Counted from the first letter of the stretch, positions 1 through 6,206 are shown. The stretch: DNA of 6,211 bases from an uncultured Gemella sp. (GCA_938038035.1 CALHQV010000295.1:1-6211), one strand, 5' to 3'. The notes: generated by a model from the sequence alone, not told the origin. A program made the numbers and translations.

Positions 1-2
1 TT

Positions 3-19
3 TCTCCATTTTATGGAGA
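3..19. other. Short perfect hairpin at window start
   Basis: TCTCCAT (3-9) and ATGGAGA (13-19) form a 7-bp perfect stem with a 3-base loop, ending immediately before the -35 box at 21. It could be the end of a terminator or an operator for the promoter beside it. The upstream sequence is outside the window, so the role is undecided. Confidence 0.35.
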
Positions 20-20
20 T

Positions 21-49
21 TTGACAAGTAATAATTTTTATAATATTAT
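21..49 (+). promoter_or_regulatory. Near-consensus sigma-A promoter
   Basis: A perfect -35 TTGACA (21-26), a 17-base spacer and a -10 TATTAT (44-49, one mismatch to TATAAT) make this the closest match to a housekeeping promoter in the window. Transcription would start near 56, exactly where the hairpin-rich segment begins, and would run into the acetyltransferase gene with a leader of about 270 bases. The promoter may originally have served the decayed gene that seems to lie in between. Confidence 0.65.
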
Positions 50-55
50 TAGGGT

Positions 56-136
56 GTATCAAGAGCCTTACTAGTTAAGGAGAGATACTTGAAGAAGAGA
101 AAGCCTTATTAGTTAAGGTTAAATAAAAGGCGTATC
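56..136 (+). promoter_or_regulatory. Leader segment with competing hairpins
   Basis: GATAC at 84-88 can pair with GTATC on either side: upstream at 56-60, enclosing the stem CCTTA/TAAGG (66-70 with 76-80), or downstream at 132-136, where it is extended by GCCTT (103-107) with AAGGC (127-131). The two pairings exclude each other, which is the geometry of an attenuator-like switch. No T-box, riboswitch consensus or U-run was recognised, so regulation is only a possibility. Chance pairing in degraded AT-rich DNA is the alternative. Confidence 0.25.
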
Positions 137-322
137 TATTGGATATGTCTAATTTATTTAGATAGTATGAATTAGTATTTTAAAAATTTTGTGAATGTTC
201 ATACTGTTAAGGAGTTAGCAAATGAAAAATCTAGATTTTTAGAAATAAAGCTAGAACAATTTTAGAAAGAATGGACTAGTGTGTAAATATTTAGTATAGG
301 TGATATTTGCGAAGGTTTAGAT
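59..322 (+). pseudogene. Possible decayed coding remnant, function unknown
   Basis: There is no open gene here, but three stretches read like protein. From 59 the frame gives ALLVKERYLKKRK before a stop at 110. The frame starting at 103 gives ALLVK again, a stop at 124, then KAYLLDMSNLFR and a stop at 163. From 182 the first frame resumes with VKELANEKSRFLEIK, with stops at 263 and 284, and runs on in frame into the acetyltransferase start at 323. Lysine- and leucine-rich, helix-like composition broken by single stops and frame changes suggests a degraded gene. AT-rich DNA can mimic this by chance, and I recognise no family. Confidence 0.3.
64..118 (+). repeat. Two copies of a 17-base palindromic repeat
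   Basis: Copy 1 (64-80) and copy 2 (102-118) both read AGCCTTA-Y-TAGTTAAGG and differ at one base (C or T). Each copy contains arms CCTTA and TAAGG around a five-base centre. The copies start 38 bases apart, so a coding duplication would put them in different frames. This fits either a duplicated protein-binding site or a duplicated stretch in a former gene that has lost a base. Confidence 0.6.
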
Positions 323-778
323 ATGGATATTAGATTTGAAAGAGGTATAAGCAAAAACAATTCTCTAGTAATCTGTGAATGGTCGAATGAGAAAGGTGAA
401 GAATTTCAAAAGCAATGGATGGGATTAAAAGTTTCTTATCCTTTAGATTTAAATAAAATACAGAAATTAGAAAATATATTTTCTATTTTTCATGAAGAAG
501 AATTTCTTGGAATAATACAAATTATAAAAAATGAGGGAAAAAATGTGCATTTAGGGAGATTTATTTTGAATCCACAAAGAGTAGGACAAGGGCTTGGGAA
601 GAAAGCATTAGGTGTATTTGTTCAGCAGATTTTTGAAGATGAAAATATTGATAGCATAACTCTAACAGTATTTGATTCTAATACAATCGCTAAGAAGCTG
701 TATGAGAAATTAGGTTTTAAAATTGATAAAATGATAGAATGTCCAAATTTAAAATATATTATGAAAAGAACCAGATAA
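323..778 (+). CDS. GNAT family N-acetyltransferase
   Basis: A 151-residue protein of the Gcn5-related N-acetyltransferase fold, which moves an acetyl group from acetyl-CoA to an amine; it is probably cytoplasmic. The pyrophosphate-binding motif A is clear: strand LGRFIL (78-82), then Q85-R-V-G88-Q-G90-L-G92, fitting (Q/R)xxGxG/A. Motif B follows in the usual place: N120 and A123, then LYEKLGF (126-132), where Y127 is the usual general acid. The length is normal for a single-domain GNAT and both ends look complete. The start is ATG 323 with a modest GAAGG site (311-315) seven bases upstream. It stands alone, with a gap and a hairpin before the next gene. The substrate cannot be read from sequence: small molecule, antibiotic and protein N-terminus all remain possible. 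The N-terminal substrate half (1-70) shows nothing I recognise. Confidence 0.88.
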   Translation: MDIRFERGISKNNSLVICEWSNEKGEEFQKQWMGLKVSYPLDLNKIQKLENIFSIFHEEEFLGIIQIIKNEGKNVHLGRFILNPQRVGQGLGKKALGVFVQQIFEDENIDSITLTVFDSNTIAKKLYEKLGFKIDKMIECPNLKYIMKRTR

Positions 779-851
779 TTATTATTTTCAAAACTTTTCA
801 ACTTTAATTACATTTTAATTATAGTCTAAAGTTCGTGTAAGGTAAGTGGGC

Positions 852-857
852 TATAAT
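852..857 (+). promoter_or_regulatory. Isolated -10 box
   Basis: A perfect TATAAT lies here, but the expected -35 position (about 829-834, AAGTTC) matches poorly and there is no extended TG. If active, it would make either a leader for the transporter gene or, if the hairpin at 901-924 terminates, a transcript of only about 65 bases. In DNA this AT-rich it may be a chance match. Confidence 0.25.
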
Positions 858-900
858 ATAAACATAACAAAACTTAATAATATTTTTTTTCATAATATAT

Positions 901-927
901 GGGACTGGTTACTTTATCAGTCCCTTT
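901..927 (+). terminator. Terminator-like hairpin between GNAT and MATE genes
   Basis: GGGACTG (901-907) and CAGTCCC (918-924) form a perfect 7-bp GC-rich stem with a 10-base loop, followed by TTT and then CTCCATTTT. The stem is strong for this AT-rich region, but the U-run is short, so termination may be partial. It is the best candidate to end transcription from the acetyltransferase gene, about 120 bases past its stop codon. Confidence 0.5.
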
Positions 928-932
928 CTCCA

Positions 933-952
933 TTTTCAGGATAGTTTTCAGG
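933..952. repeat. 8-base direct repeat upstream of MATE promoter
   Basis: TTTTCAGG occurs at 933-940 and again at 945-952. The period is 12 bases, about one helical turn, and the second copy ends seven bases before the -35 box at 960. This spacing suits a regulator binding two half-sites on one DNA face. No regulator gene lies in the window, so this is a candidate site only. Confidence 0.35.
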
Positions 953-959
953 TTATTTC

Positions 960-987
960 TTGAAACTTTAATTCAAAGTGTTATAAT
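960..987 (+). promoter_or_regulatory. MATE promoter, probable leaderless start
   Basis: The -35 box TTGAAA (960-965), a 16-base spacer and a perfect -10 TATAAT (982-987) precede ATG 995 by only seven bases. The expected transcription start, about seven bases after the -10, therefore falls on or beside the start codon. TTGAA (960-964) and TTCAA (972-976) also form an inverted repeat across the -35 and spacer, a plausible operator position. Confidence 0.6.
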
Positions 988-994
988 ATTAGTT

Positions 995-2347
995 ATGAAA
1001 AAAACATCAGTAAATTTATTAGAAGGTCCGATTTTACGGGCGATGATTGCTTTTGCGATACCGATTATGATAGCAAATATTTTTCAGCAACTCTATAATA
1101 CGGTGGATATTATGATTGTTGGTAGATTCCTTGGAGAAGAATCCCTTGCTGCTGTTGGAGCTACTGTTGCGATATTTGAGCTTCTAGTTGGTTTTGCATT
1201 AGGTACAGGAAATGGTATGGGTATAGTTATTGCCCGTTATTATGGTGCAGGAAACTATGAAAAGTTAAAGAGTGCTGTAGCGGCTATGTTTGTTATAGGT
1301 GGGGTGTTGAGTATTATAATTGCCGTATTAGGTAATTTCACCTTATATCCCTTGCTGGAATTACTTGGAACACCTAGTAATGTTATTGCTCAGTCTTATG
1401 AGTATATTTATCTTATAGTAGTATTTGTAGGTGTTACTCTTGCGTACAATTTATGTGCGGGACTACTTCGGGCAGTTGGAGATAGTAAGGCTGCATTATA
1501 TTTTTTAATTTTTGCAGCAATTATTAACACTGTATTAGATATATATTTCATTGCATATTTACACATGGGTGTGCGCTCGGCAGGGATAGCAACTATTATT
1601 TCACAAGGTATTTCTGCAGTATTATGTTTTATTTATATTCGTAGAAAAACTCCGTTTTTAATCCCATCCAAAAAACATTTTACGTGGAATAAAAAACTTT
1701 ATGTTGATCTATTGGGGCAGGGTATTTCTATGGGGCTTATGTTTTCTGTTGTTTCAATTGGAACTGTAATTTTACAAACATCGATTAATGCCTTAGGTTC
1801 AACGATTATCAGTGCTCAGACGAGTGCTAGAAGAATAATGATGCTTTCACTTCTTCCAATAATAGCTATGAACGCGACTGTCACAACTTTTACATCGCAG
1901 AATTTTGGTGCGAGACAATATAGACGTATTGTTGAAGGGCTTCGACAAGCGACGATTATTGCGATTACTTGGTCAATTTTTATTAGTATTGTATTATTTT
2001 TTGCTAGTCCATATCTAAATGAACTTATTACAGGAAGCAATGATGAGGAATTAATTTATCAAGCTTCATTATATCTAAAAATTAGTTCTGCTTTTTATCC
2101 TGCATTAAGTATACTAGTAATACTAAGACATGCCTTGCAAGGTTTAGGTCAAAAGATGATGCCACTTCTTTCTAGTATTATCGAAATGCTTGGAAAAATA
2201 TTCTTTGTGATATTTATAATACCAAGTACAGGATATCTAGGCGTAATACTCGTAGAACCTATTCTATGGTGTATAATGGCTATTCAGCTATATTATGCAT
2301 TTAGAAAAGAACCAGTTATTCGTTCGTTGAAGAAACAGAGTGAATAG
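995..2347 (+). CDS. MATE family multidrug efflux transporter
   Basis: A 450-residue polytopic inner-membrane protein of the multidrug and toxic compound extrusion family (NorM/DinF-like). Such proteins expel cationic drugs, dyes or metabolites in exchange for Na+ or H+. Family signatures are the N-terminal YNTVDIMIVGRFLG (34-47), GTGNGMGIVIARYYGAG (70-86) and AGLLRAVGDSKAALYF (155-170). The second half shows SQNFGARQYRRI (301-312) and ALQGLGQKMMP (380-390). The hydrophobic segments fit the usual 12 helices in two six-helix bundles, and the length is typical. The frame is open from ATG 899, but the extra 32 residues cross the hairpin at 901-924 and the promoter and are not family-like. MKKTSVNLLEGPILRAM at 995 is the natural N-terminus. 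No Shine-Dalgarno site precedes 995, which fits a leaderless message. It appears to be a single-gene unit closed by a strong terminator. The drug specificity is unknown. Confidence 0.93.
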   Translation: MKKTSVNLLEGPILRAMIAFAIPIMIANIFQQLYNTVDIMIVGRFLGEESLAAVGATVAIFELLVGFALGTGNGMGIVIARYYGAGNYEKLKSAVAAMFVIGGVLSIIIAVLGNFTLYPLLELLGTPSNVIAQSYEYIYLIVVFVGVTLAYNLCAGLLRAVGDSKAALYFLIFAAIINTVLDIYFIAYLHMGVRSAGIATIISQGISAVLCFIYIRRKTPFLIPSKKHFTWNKKLYVDLLGQGISMGLMFSVVSIGTVILQTSINALGSTIISAQTSARRIMMLSLLPIIAMNATVTTFTSQNFGARQYRRIVEGLRQATIIAITWSIFISIVLFFASPYLNELITGSNDEELIYQASLYLKISSAFYPALSILVILRHALQGLGQKMMPLLSSIIEMLGKIFFVIFIIPSTGYLGVILVEPILWCIMAIQLYYAFRKEPVIRSLKKQSE

Positions 2348-2351
2348 AAAG

Positions 2352-2369
2352 TTGGGAAGTCACTCCCAA
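2352..2369 (+). other. Short stem-loop after MATE stop codon
   Basis: TTGGGA (2352-2357) and TCCCAA (2364-2369) form a 6-bp stem with a 6-base loop just after the stop codon. No T-run follows, so it is not a terminator on its own. It may protect the 3' end of the message or help the terminator just downstream. Confidence 0.4.
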
Positions 2370-2380
2370 TCAACAAATTT

Positions 2381-2425
2381 AAGAAGTAATTCTAAAATTA
2401 AGATTTTAGGGTTGCTTCTTTTTTT
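2381..2425 (+). terminator. Strong rho-independent terminator after MATE gene
   Basis: Positions 2381-2398 pair with 2403-2420 in an 18-bp stem containing three G-U pairs around a four-base TAAG loop. A run of seven T (2419-2425) follows directly. This is the clearest terminator in the window and separates the transporter from the folP unit. Confidence 0.85.
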
Positions 2426-2446
2426 ACTGCAAACCTTATATTCACA

Positions 2447-2455
2447 TGATATAAT
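2447..2455 (+). promoter_or_regulatory. folP: folP promoter with extended -10
   Basis: TGATATAAT is a perfect TATAAT (2450-2455) with the TGn extension (2447-2449), which can make up for the weak -35 (CTGCAA at 2427-2432, 17-base spacing). The transcription start should lie near 2462, giving a leader of about 30 bases. The arms ACCTTA (2433-2438) and TAAGGT (2458-2463) form an inverted repeat centred on the -10, a possible operator. Confidence 0.65.
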
Positions 2456-2491
2456 AGTAAGGTATGCAAAATAAAACGATAAGGTGACAGA

Positions 2492-3295
2492 ATGAATAAA
2501 TTAAAACAATTATTAAATGAAAAAAAATATTTAATTATGGGAATATTGAACTATACTCCTGATTCTTTTTCAGATGGGGGAGATTTTTACGATATAGAAG
2601 CTGCGATAGAAGGTGTTCGTAAGATGGTAGCTGAAGGTGCTGATATTATTGACATCGGTGCTGAATCAACTCGTCCAGGTTCGACAGTAGTCAGTGAAGA
2701 AGATGAACTGGCTAGATTACAAAGCGTATTTCCAACTTTAAGAAAAACATTCCCTGATGTGTGCTTTAGTGTCGACACGTATAAGCCTAATGTTGCTGAA
2801 TACATGATTGAGGCAGGGGTAGATGTACTGAACGATGTAAATGGAGCAAAAGGAAGTAATATGGCAGAAGTAGCTGCTAAACATGATATTCCAATATTTA
2901 TTATGCACAATGGTGGTGTAGAAGAAGGGCATGAGATTGAGCAAGTTGTACGTGAACTAGGTGAGAGTGTGGATATTTGTTTAAATGCAGGTGTGAAAAA
3001 AGAAAATATTATCGTCGATCCTGGAATGGGATTTGGTAAAACTGCAGAAGCTAATTTAGAAATTACACGAAAATTAGAGTTGCTTAATTCATTAGGTTGT
3101 GAAATCTTATATGCTGTAAGTAGAAAGAGAACGACAGATTATGTACTAGGTGGTAATAGTAATCCGAAGGATAGAGATATAGTAAGTGCGACTTTATCAT
3201 TAGAAGCGGTGAAACGAGGAGCTAGAATGGTACGTGTTCATAATGTAAAAGTTATGAAAGAAGCCCTAATAACTTATGAAATAATTAATGGCTAA
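2492..3295 (+). CDS. folP: Dihydropteroate synthase
   Basis: FolP joins 4-aminobenzoate to dihydropterin pyrophosphate to form 7,8-dihydropteroate in cytoplasmic folate synthesis, and is the target of sulfonamides. The 267-residue TIM barrel carries all the expected motifs: MGILNYTPDSFSDGG (16-30, pABA/pterin loop 1), IDIGAESTRPG (53-63, loop 2), SVDT (93-96), LNDVNG (113-118), VDPGMGFGKT (175-183), SRKR (210-213) and RVHNV (248-252). The usual substrate contacts are present: N20, D54, D95, N114, D176, K212, R248 and H250. The length is normal. The loop around STRPG shows no insertion of the kind linked with sulfonamide resistance in pneumococci. ATG 2492 follows AAGGTGA (2481-2487) at four bases. 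Unlike many Bacilli, no other folate gene (folB, folK, folC, folE) is adjacent in the window. The next gene begins 20 bases after its stop and is a restriction-type helicase, so the two are probably co-transcribed. Confidence 0.96.
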   Translation: MNKLKQLLNEKKYLIMGILNYTPDSFSDGGDFYDIEAAIEGVRKMVAEGADIIDIGAESTRPGSTVVSEEDELARLQSVFPTLRKTFPDVCFSVDTYKPNVAEYMIEAGVDVLNDVNGAKGSNMAEVAAKHDIPIFIMHNGGVEEGHEIEQVVRELGESVDICLNAGVKKENIIVDPGMGFGKTAEANLEITRKLELLNSLGCEILYAVSRKRTTDYVLGGNSNPKDRDIVSATLSLEAVKRGARMVRVHNVKVMKEALITYEIING

Positions 3296-3303
3296 TCTAA
3301 CAG

Positions 3304-3310
3304 AAGGAGG
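3304..3310 (+). promoter_or_regulatory. Strong Shine-Dalgarno site for the restriction gene
   Basis: A full AAGGAGG lies five bases before ATG 3316. It fixes the start and predicts efficient translation. The 20-base gap after folP has no room for an independent promoter, so the gene should depend on the folP transcript unless a promoter lies inside folP. Confidence 0.8.
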
Positions 3311-3315
3311 TTAAA

Positions 3316-6129
3316 ATGAAGAATACATTTGTTTATAATAATCATTTAGAAGCGAAGAAAGTTCTTAGTACGCTCGAGAGTGAATTAGAAATGTGCGATG
3401 AATTTATTTTCAGCGTGGCATTTATTTCAGAAAGTGGTTTGACTAGTTTACTTCAAACTTTGAAGAATTTAGAAGAAAAAAACATCCGTGGAAAAATTTT
3501 AACGACGAATTATTTATATTTTAATACTCCCAAAGTGTTAGAAAAATTATCTAATTTTAAAAATATTTCTTTAAAGATTTATGATTGTGTAGAAAATAAA
3601 CATGGATTCCATACTAAAGGTTATTTATTTAGATGCGGTGATTCATGGAAAGTACTGATGGGAAGCTCGAACTTAACTAGTGCGGCACTGACGATAAATA
3701 AAGAATGGAATACCTTTATTGAGGGAGATAGGACTTTAACTGATAATGTCTTAGATGAGTTTAATGGGTTGTGGGTAAAATCTAAGTCATATTCTGAAAT
3801 AAAAGATAAGTATGTCGAAGAATTCGCTAATAATAAGGTTGAGACTGTTGCTAAGAAAATAATTTCCGAGGAAATTAAACCGAATAAGATGCAAAGGAGT
3901 TTTATAGAAAATTTCGAAAAACTTCGTAATCAAGATAACAAGGGTCTTCTTATTTCTGCGACAGGAACTGGTAAGACGTTTGCGGCAGCTTTTGCGATGA
4001 AGAGTATAGGTGCTAAGAAATTGTTGTTTATCGTTCATAGAGAACAGATTGCTCGTCAGGCATTGGAGACGTTCAAGACTATCTTTGGAACTAGTCGTAG
4101 CTATGGTTTACTTACAGGTAAAGAGAAAAATATAGAAGCGGATTTTATTTTTTCTACTGTTCAAACTATGTCAAAAGAAGATGTTTTTAAGAGTTTTAGT
4201 GGTACCCATTTTGATGAAATTATAATAGATGAGGTACATAGGGCAGGAGCTGATAGTTATCTTAGATTGATGGATTATTTCAAACCGATATTTTATCTAG
4301 GGATGACGGCGAGCCCTGATAGAACAGATAGTTTTAATATTTATGAATTATTTAACAATAATATCGTTTATGAAGTTCGCTTAAAAGAGGCGATGGAAAA
4401 TTCATTATTATGTCCGTTTCATTACTTCGGTATTAGTGATCTAGAAGTTGATGGTAAGGTTATTGATGAACTGAGCGATTTTTCAAATTTAGTGTCTAGT
4501 GAACGTGTCGAGCATATTATAAGTAAGATTAATTATTATGGCTATTCAGGAGATAGAGTAAAAGGTCTAGTTTTCTGTTCATCGAAACAAGAAGCCAAGG
4601 TGCTTAGTGAAGAGTTTAACGCACGTGGTTATAATACTACTAGCTTAACAGGTGAAGATAGTCAGGAACGACGTGAACTGGAGATTGCTAAGTTAGTTGC
4701 GAATGATGGCGATATGTTAGATTATATATTTACTGTAGATATTTTCAATGAAGGTGTAGATATTCCTGAAGTTAATCAGGTAATTATGCTAAGGCCCACG
4801 CAAAGTTCTATTATCTTTATTCAACAGCTAGGCCGAGGCTTGAGAAAATCTGCGGATAAGGAGTTCGTGGTAATAATAGATTTTATCGCCAATTATAAAA
4901 ATAACTTTTTAATACCTGTGGCTCTATCTGGAGACAATAGTTATGACAAAGATACCGTAAGGAAGTTTTTATCTCAGGGAACTAGGTATATTCCAGGGAC
5001 ATCAACTATTCATTTTGATGAAATCTCTAAACAAAGAATATATAGCGTGATAGACAATGTAAAGTTAAATACGTGGCTATTTGTTACCGATGAATATAAT
5101 AAGCTAAAAAATAAACTAGGAAGAATACCTACTTATTCAGACTTTGAAAACTATGATGCAATTGACGTTAGAAAGATTTTTGAGGTAGCTGGAAGTTATT
5201 ATTCATTCTTATCTAAGAAGGATAAACAGTTTAAATATAGTGGAAAGCTGACGAAGACTGCAGAGAATATGCTCAATTTTGTCTCTACTAATCTAATCTT
5301 GAGTAAAAAGATAGAAGAACTTATAATTTTACGCTTGTTATTAGATGATAAGAAGCGTAATGTTCTTATAGCTTTTGAAGAAATTATGTTGAAAGATTAT
5401 AATAAGTTTATTGCAGATTATGAGCTGGATGTTAGTAGAAAGATACTTACAAACAATTTCGTAACTAGTAGTGTCACTAAGAAGAAGTTTCATGATTGTA
5501 TATTCTTAGATGAGAATGTTTCTGAGATAAGAATATCTAAGGAATTTGAAGAACAGTTGCAATCAGAGATTTTTAGAGAATTATTACTAGATTTAGTAGA
5601 CTATGGAATTTATAGGTATAATAAATATTACAAAGATAATTTATACAAAGATACTAATTTTGTATTGTATGAGAAATATAGTTTTGAGGATATTTGTAAA
5701 TTATTCTCATGGGGAATAAACTATGTGCCGCTAGCTATAGGTGGTTATAAGTACGATGAAAGAACGAAGACCTTACCGGTGTTTATTAATTACGATATTG
5801 ATGAAAATTCATTTAATCGTGATTATACTCATGGATTTTTACCAGATAATGGTTTTACTTCGATGTCGAAGCCAAGAAGGAATTTAGAATCGAAAGAGTG
5901 CGACTATTTCTATAATGATGAAACAAAAATCTATCTATTTATGAGGAAAAATAAAGATGATAAAGATGGATCTCGAATATTTTACTTCTTAGGTGAGATG
6001 AAGACGATAGGAGAACCTAAATTAGTAGCTAGAGAAAGAAGCGGAGATACAGCAATCCAATTCTTTTATAAAATACAGACTCCAATTCGTGAAGATATGT
6101 ATGAATATTTCACGAGGGATAGAATATAA
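3316..6129 (+). CDS. SauUSI-like type IV restriction enzyme (PLD nuclease-helicase-DUF3427)
   Basis: A 937-residue protein with the domain order of SauUSI, the modification-dependent enzyme of Staphylococcus aureus (about 950 residues) that cuts DNA containing 5-methyl- or 5-hydroxymethylcytosine. Residues 1-170 are a phospholipase D-type nuclease with H99-x-K101, then GSSN (N119) and E130. Residues 190-535 are an SF2 helicase/translocase: MQRSFIENF (192-200, Q-like), ATGTGKT (215-221, Walker A), IIDEVH (303-308, DEAH-type box), MTASPDR (330-336), VFCSS (419-423, motif IV), FNEGVDIPE (477-485, motif V) and QQLGRGLRK (503-511, motif VI). About 545-760 is a helical linker, and about 765-937 resembles DUF3427, the likely recognition part. 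All catalytic motifs are intact, with no frameshift, so it should be active. It needs no partner methylase and none is present. It is probably cytoplasmic and defensive against modified phage or plasmid DNA. Target sequence and modification preference are unknown. Confidence 0.9.
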   Translation: MKNTFVYNNHLEAKKVLSTLESELEMCDEFIFSVAFISESGLTSLLQTLKNLEEKNIRGKILTTNYLYFNTPKVLEKLSNFKNISLKIYDCVENKHGFHTKGYLFRCGDSWKVLMGSSNLTSAALTINKEWNTFIEGDRTLTDNVLDEFNGLWVKSKSYSEIKDKYVEEFANNKVETVAKKIISEEIKPNKMQRSFIENFEKLRNQDNKGLLISATGTGKTFAAAFAMKSIGAKKLLFIVHREQIARQALETFKTIFGTSRSYGLLTGKEKNIEADFIFSTVQTMSKEDVFKSFSGTHFDEIIIDEVHRAGADSYLRLMDYFKPIFYLGMTASPDRTDSFNIYELFNNNIVYEVRLKEAMENSLLCPFHYFGISDLEVDGKVIDELSDFSNLVSSERVEHIISKINYYGYSGDRVKGLVFCSSKQEAKVLSEEFNARGYNTTSLTGEDSQERRELEIAKLVANDGDMLDYIFTVDIFNEGVDIPEVNQVIMLRPTQSSIIFIQQLGRGLRKSADKEFVVIIDFIANYKNNFLIPVALSGDNSYDKDTVRKFLSQGTRYIPGTSTIHFDEISKQRIYSVIDNVKLNTWLFVTDEYNKLKNKLGRIPTYSDFENYDAIDVRKIFEVAGSYYSFLSKKDKQFKYSGKLTKTAENMLNFVSTNLILSKKIEELIILRLLLDDKKRNVLIAFEEIMLKDYNKFIADYELDVSRKILTNNFVTSSVTKKKFHDCIFLDENVSEIRISKEFEEQLQSEIFRELLLDLVDYGIYRYNKYYKDNLYKDTNFVLYEKYSFEDICKLFSWGINYVPLAIGGYKYDERTKTLPVFINYDIDENSFNRDYTHGFLPDNGFTSMSKPRRNLESKECDYFYNDETKIYLFMRKNKDDKDGSRIFYFLGEMKTIGEPKLVARERSGDTAIQFFYKIQTPIREDMYEYFTRDRI

Positions 6130-6176
6130 TATATATATAAATAGAGAGTAACTAAAAAGGTTGGGCTTGCCTCGAC

Positions 6177-6206
6177 AAAATCTTGTTTCCCCGGAATCAT
6201 GATTTT
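6177..6206. repeat. Imperfect hairpin element at window end
   Basis: AAAATC (6177-6182) pairs with GATTTT (6201-6206). The stem continues inward through TG/CA and TTC/GAA, with two T-T mismatches, to a CCCG loop. Outside it, CTC (6171-6173) can pair with GAG (6208-6210). The window stops at 6211, so the full element cannot be seen. The AAGGTTGGGCTTGCC just before it (6158-6172) suggests a larger outer arm whose partner lies beyond the edge. It may be a terminator for the folP unit or a dispersed intergenic repeat. Confidence 0.5.

Noticed and set aside
222..242. Tiny leader peptide MKNLDF after an AAGGAG site (209-214)
   Set aside because: The site and ATG are real in sequence, but six codons with no repeated regulatory codons and no following terminator pair do not support an attenuation peptide. 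The decayed-gene reading explains the segment equally well.
899..994. Longer MATE start at ATG 899 adding 32 residues
   Set aside because: The extension crosses a terminator-like hairpin and the promoter, has no ribosome site, and is not part of the family's N-terminus, which begins naturally at 995.
1816..2040. Open frame on the minus strand inside the MATE gene
   Set aside because: It lies wholly within a well-supported gene, has no ribosome site of note and no recognisable motifs.
2587..2944. Two overlapping minus-strand open frames inside folP
   Set aside because: They are antisense to conserved folP motifs, and their serine/threonine- or cysteine-rich translations resemble no protein family.
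3787..4038. Minus-strand open frame within the restriction gene
   Set aside because: It is antisense to the helicase Walker A region with no independent support.
3316..6129. Reading the large protein as a new multi-gene defence system
   Set aside because: The single-chain architecture is already known from SauUSI, and no further defence gene is visible beside it.
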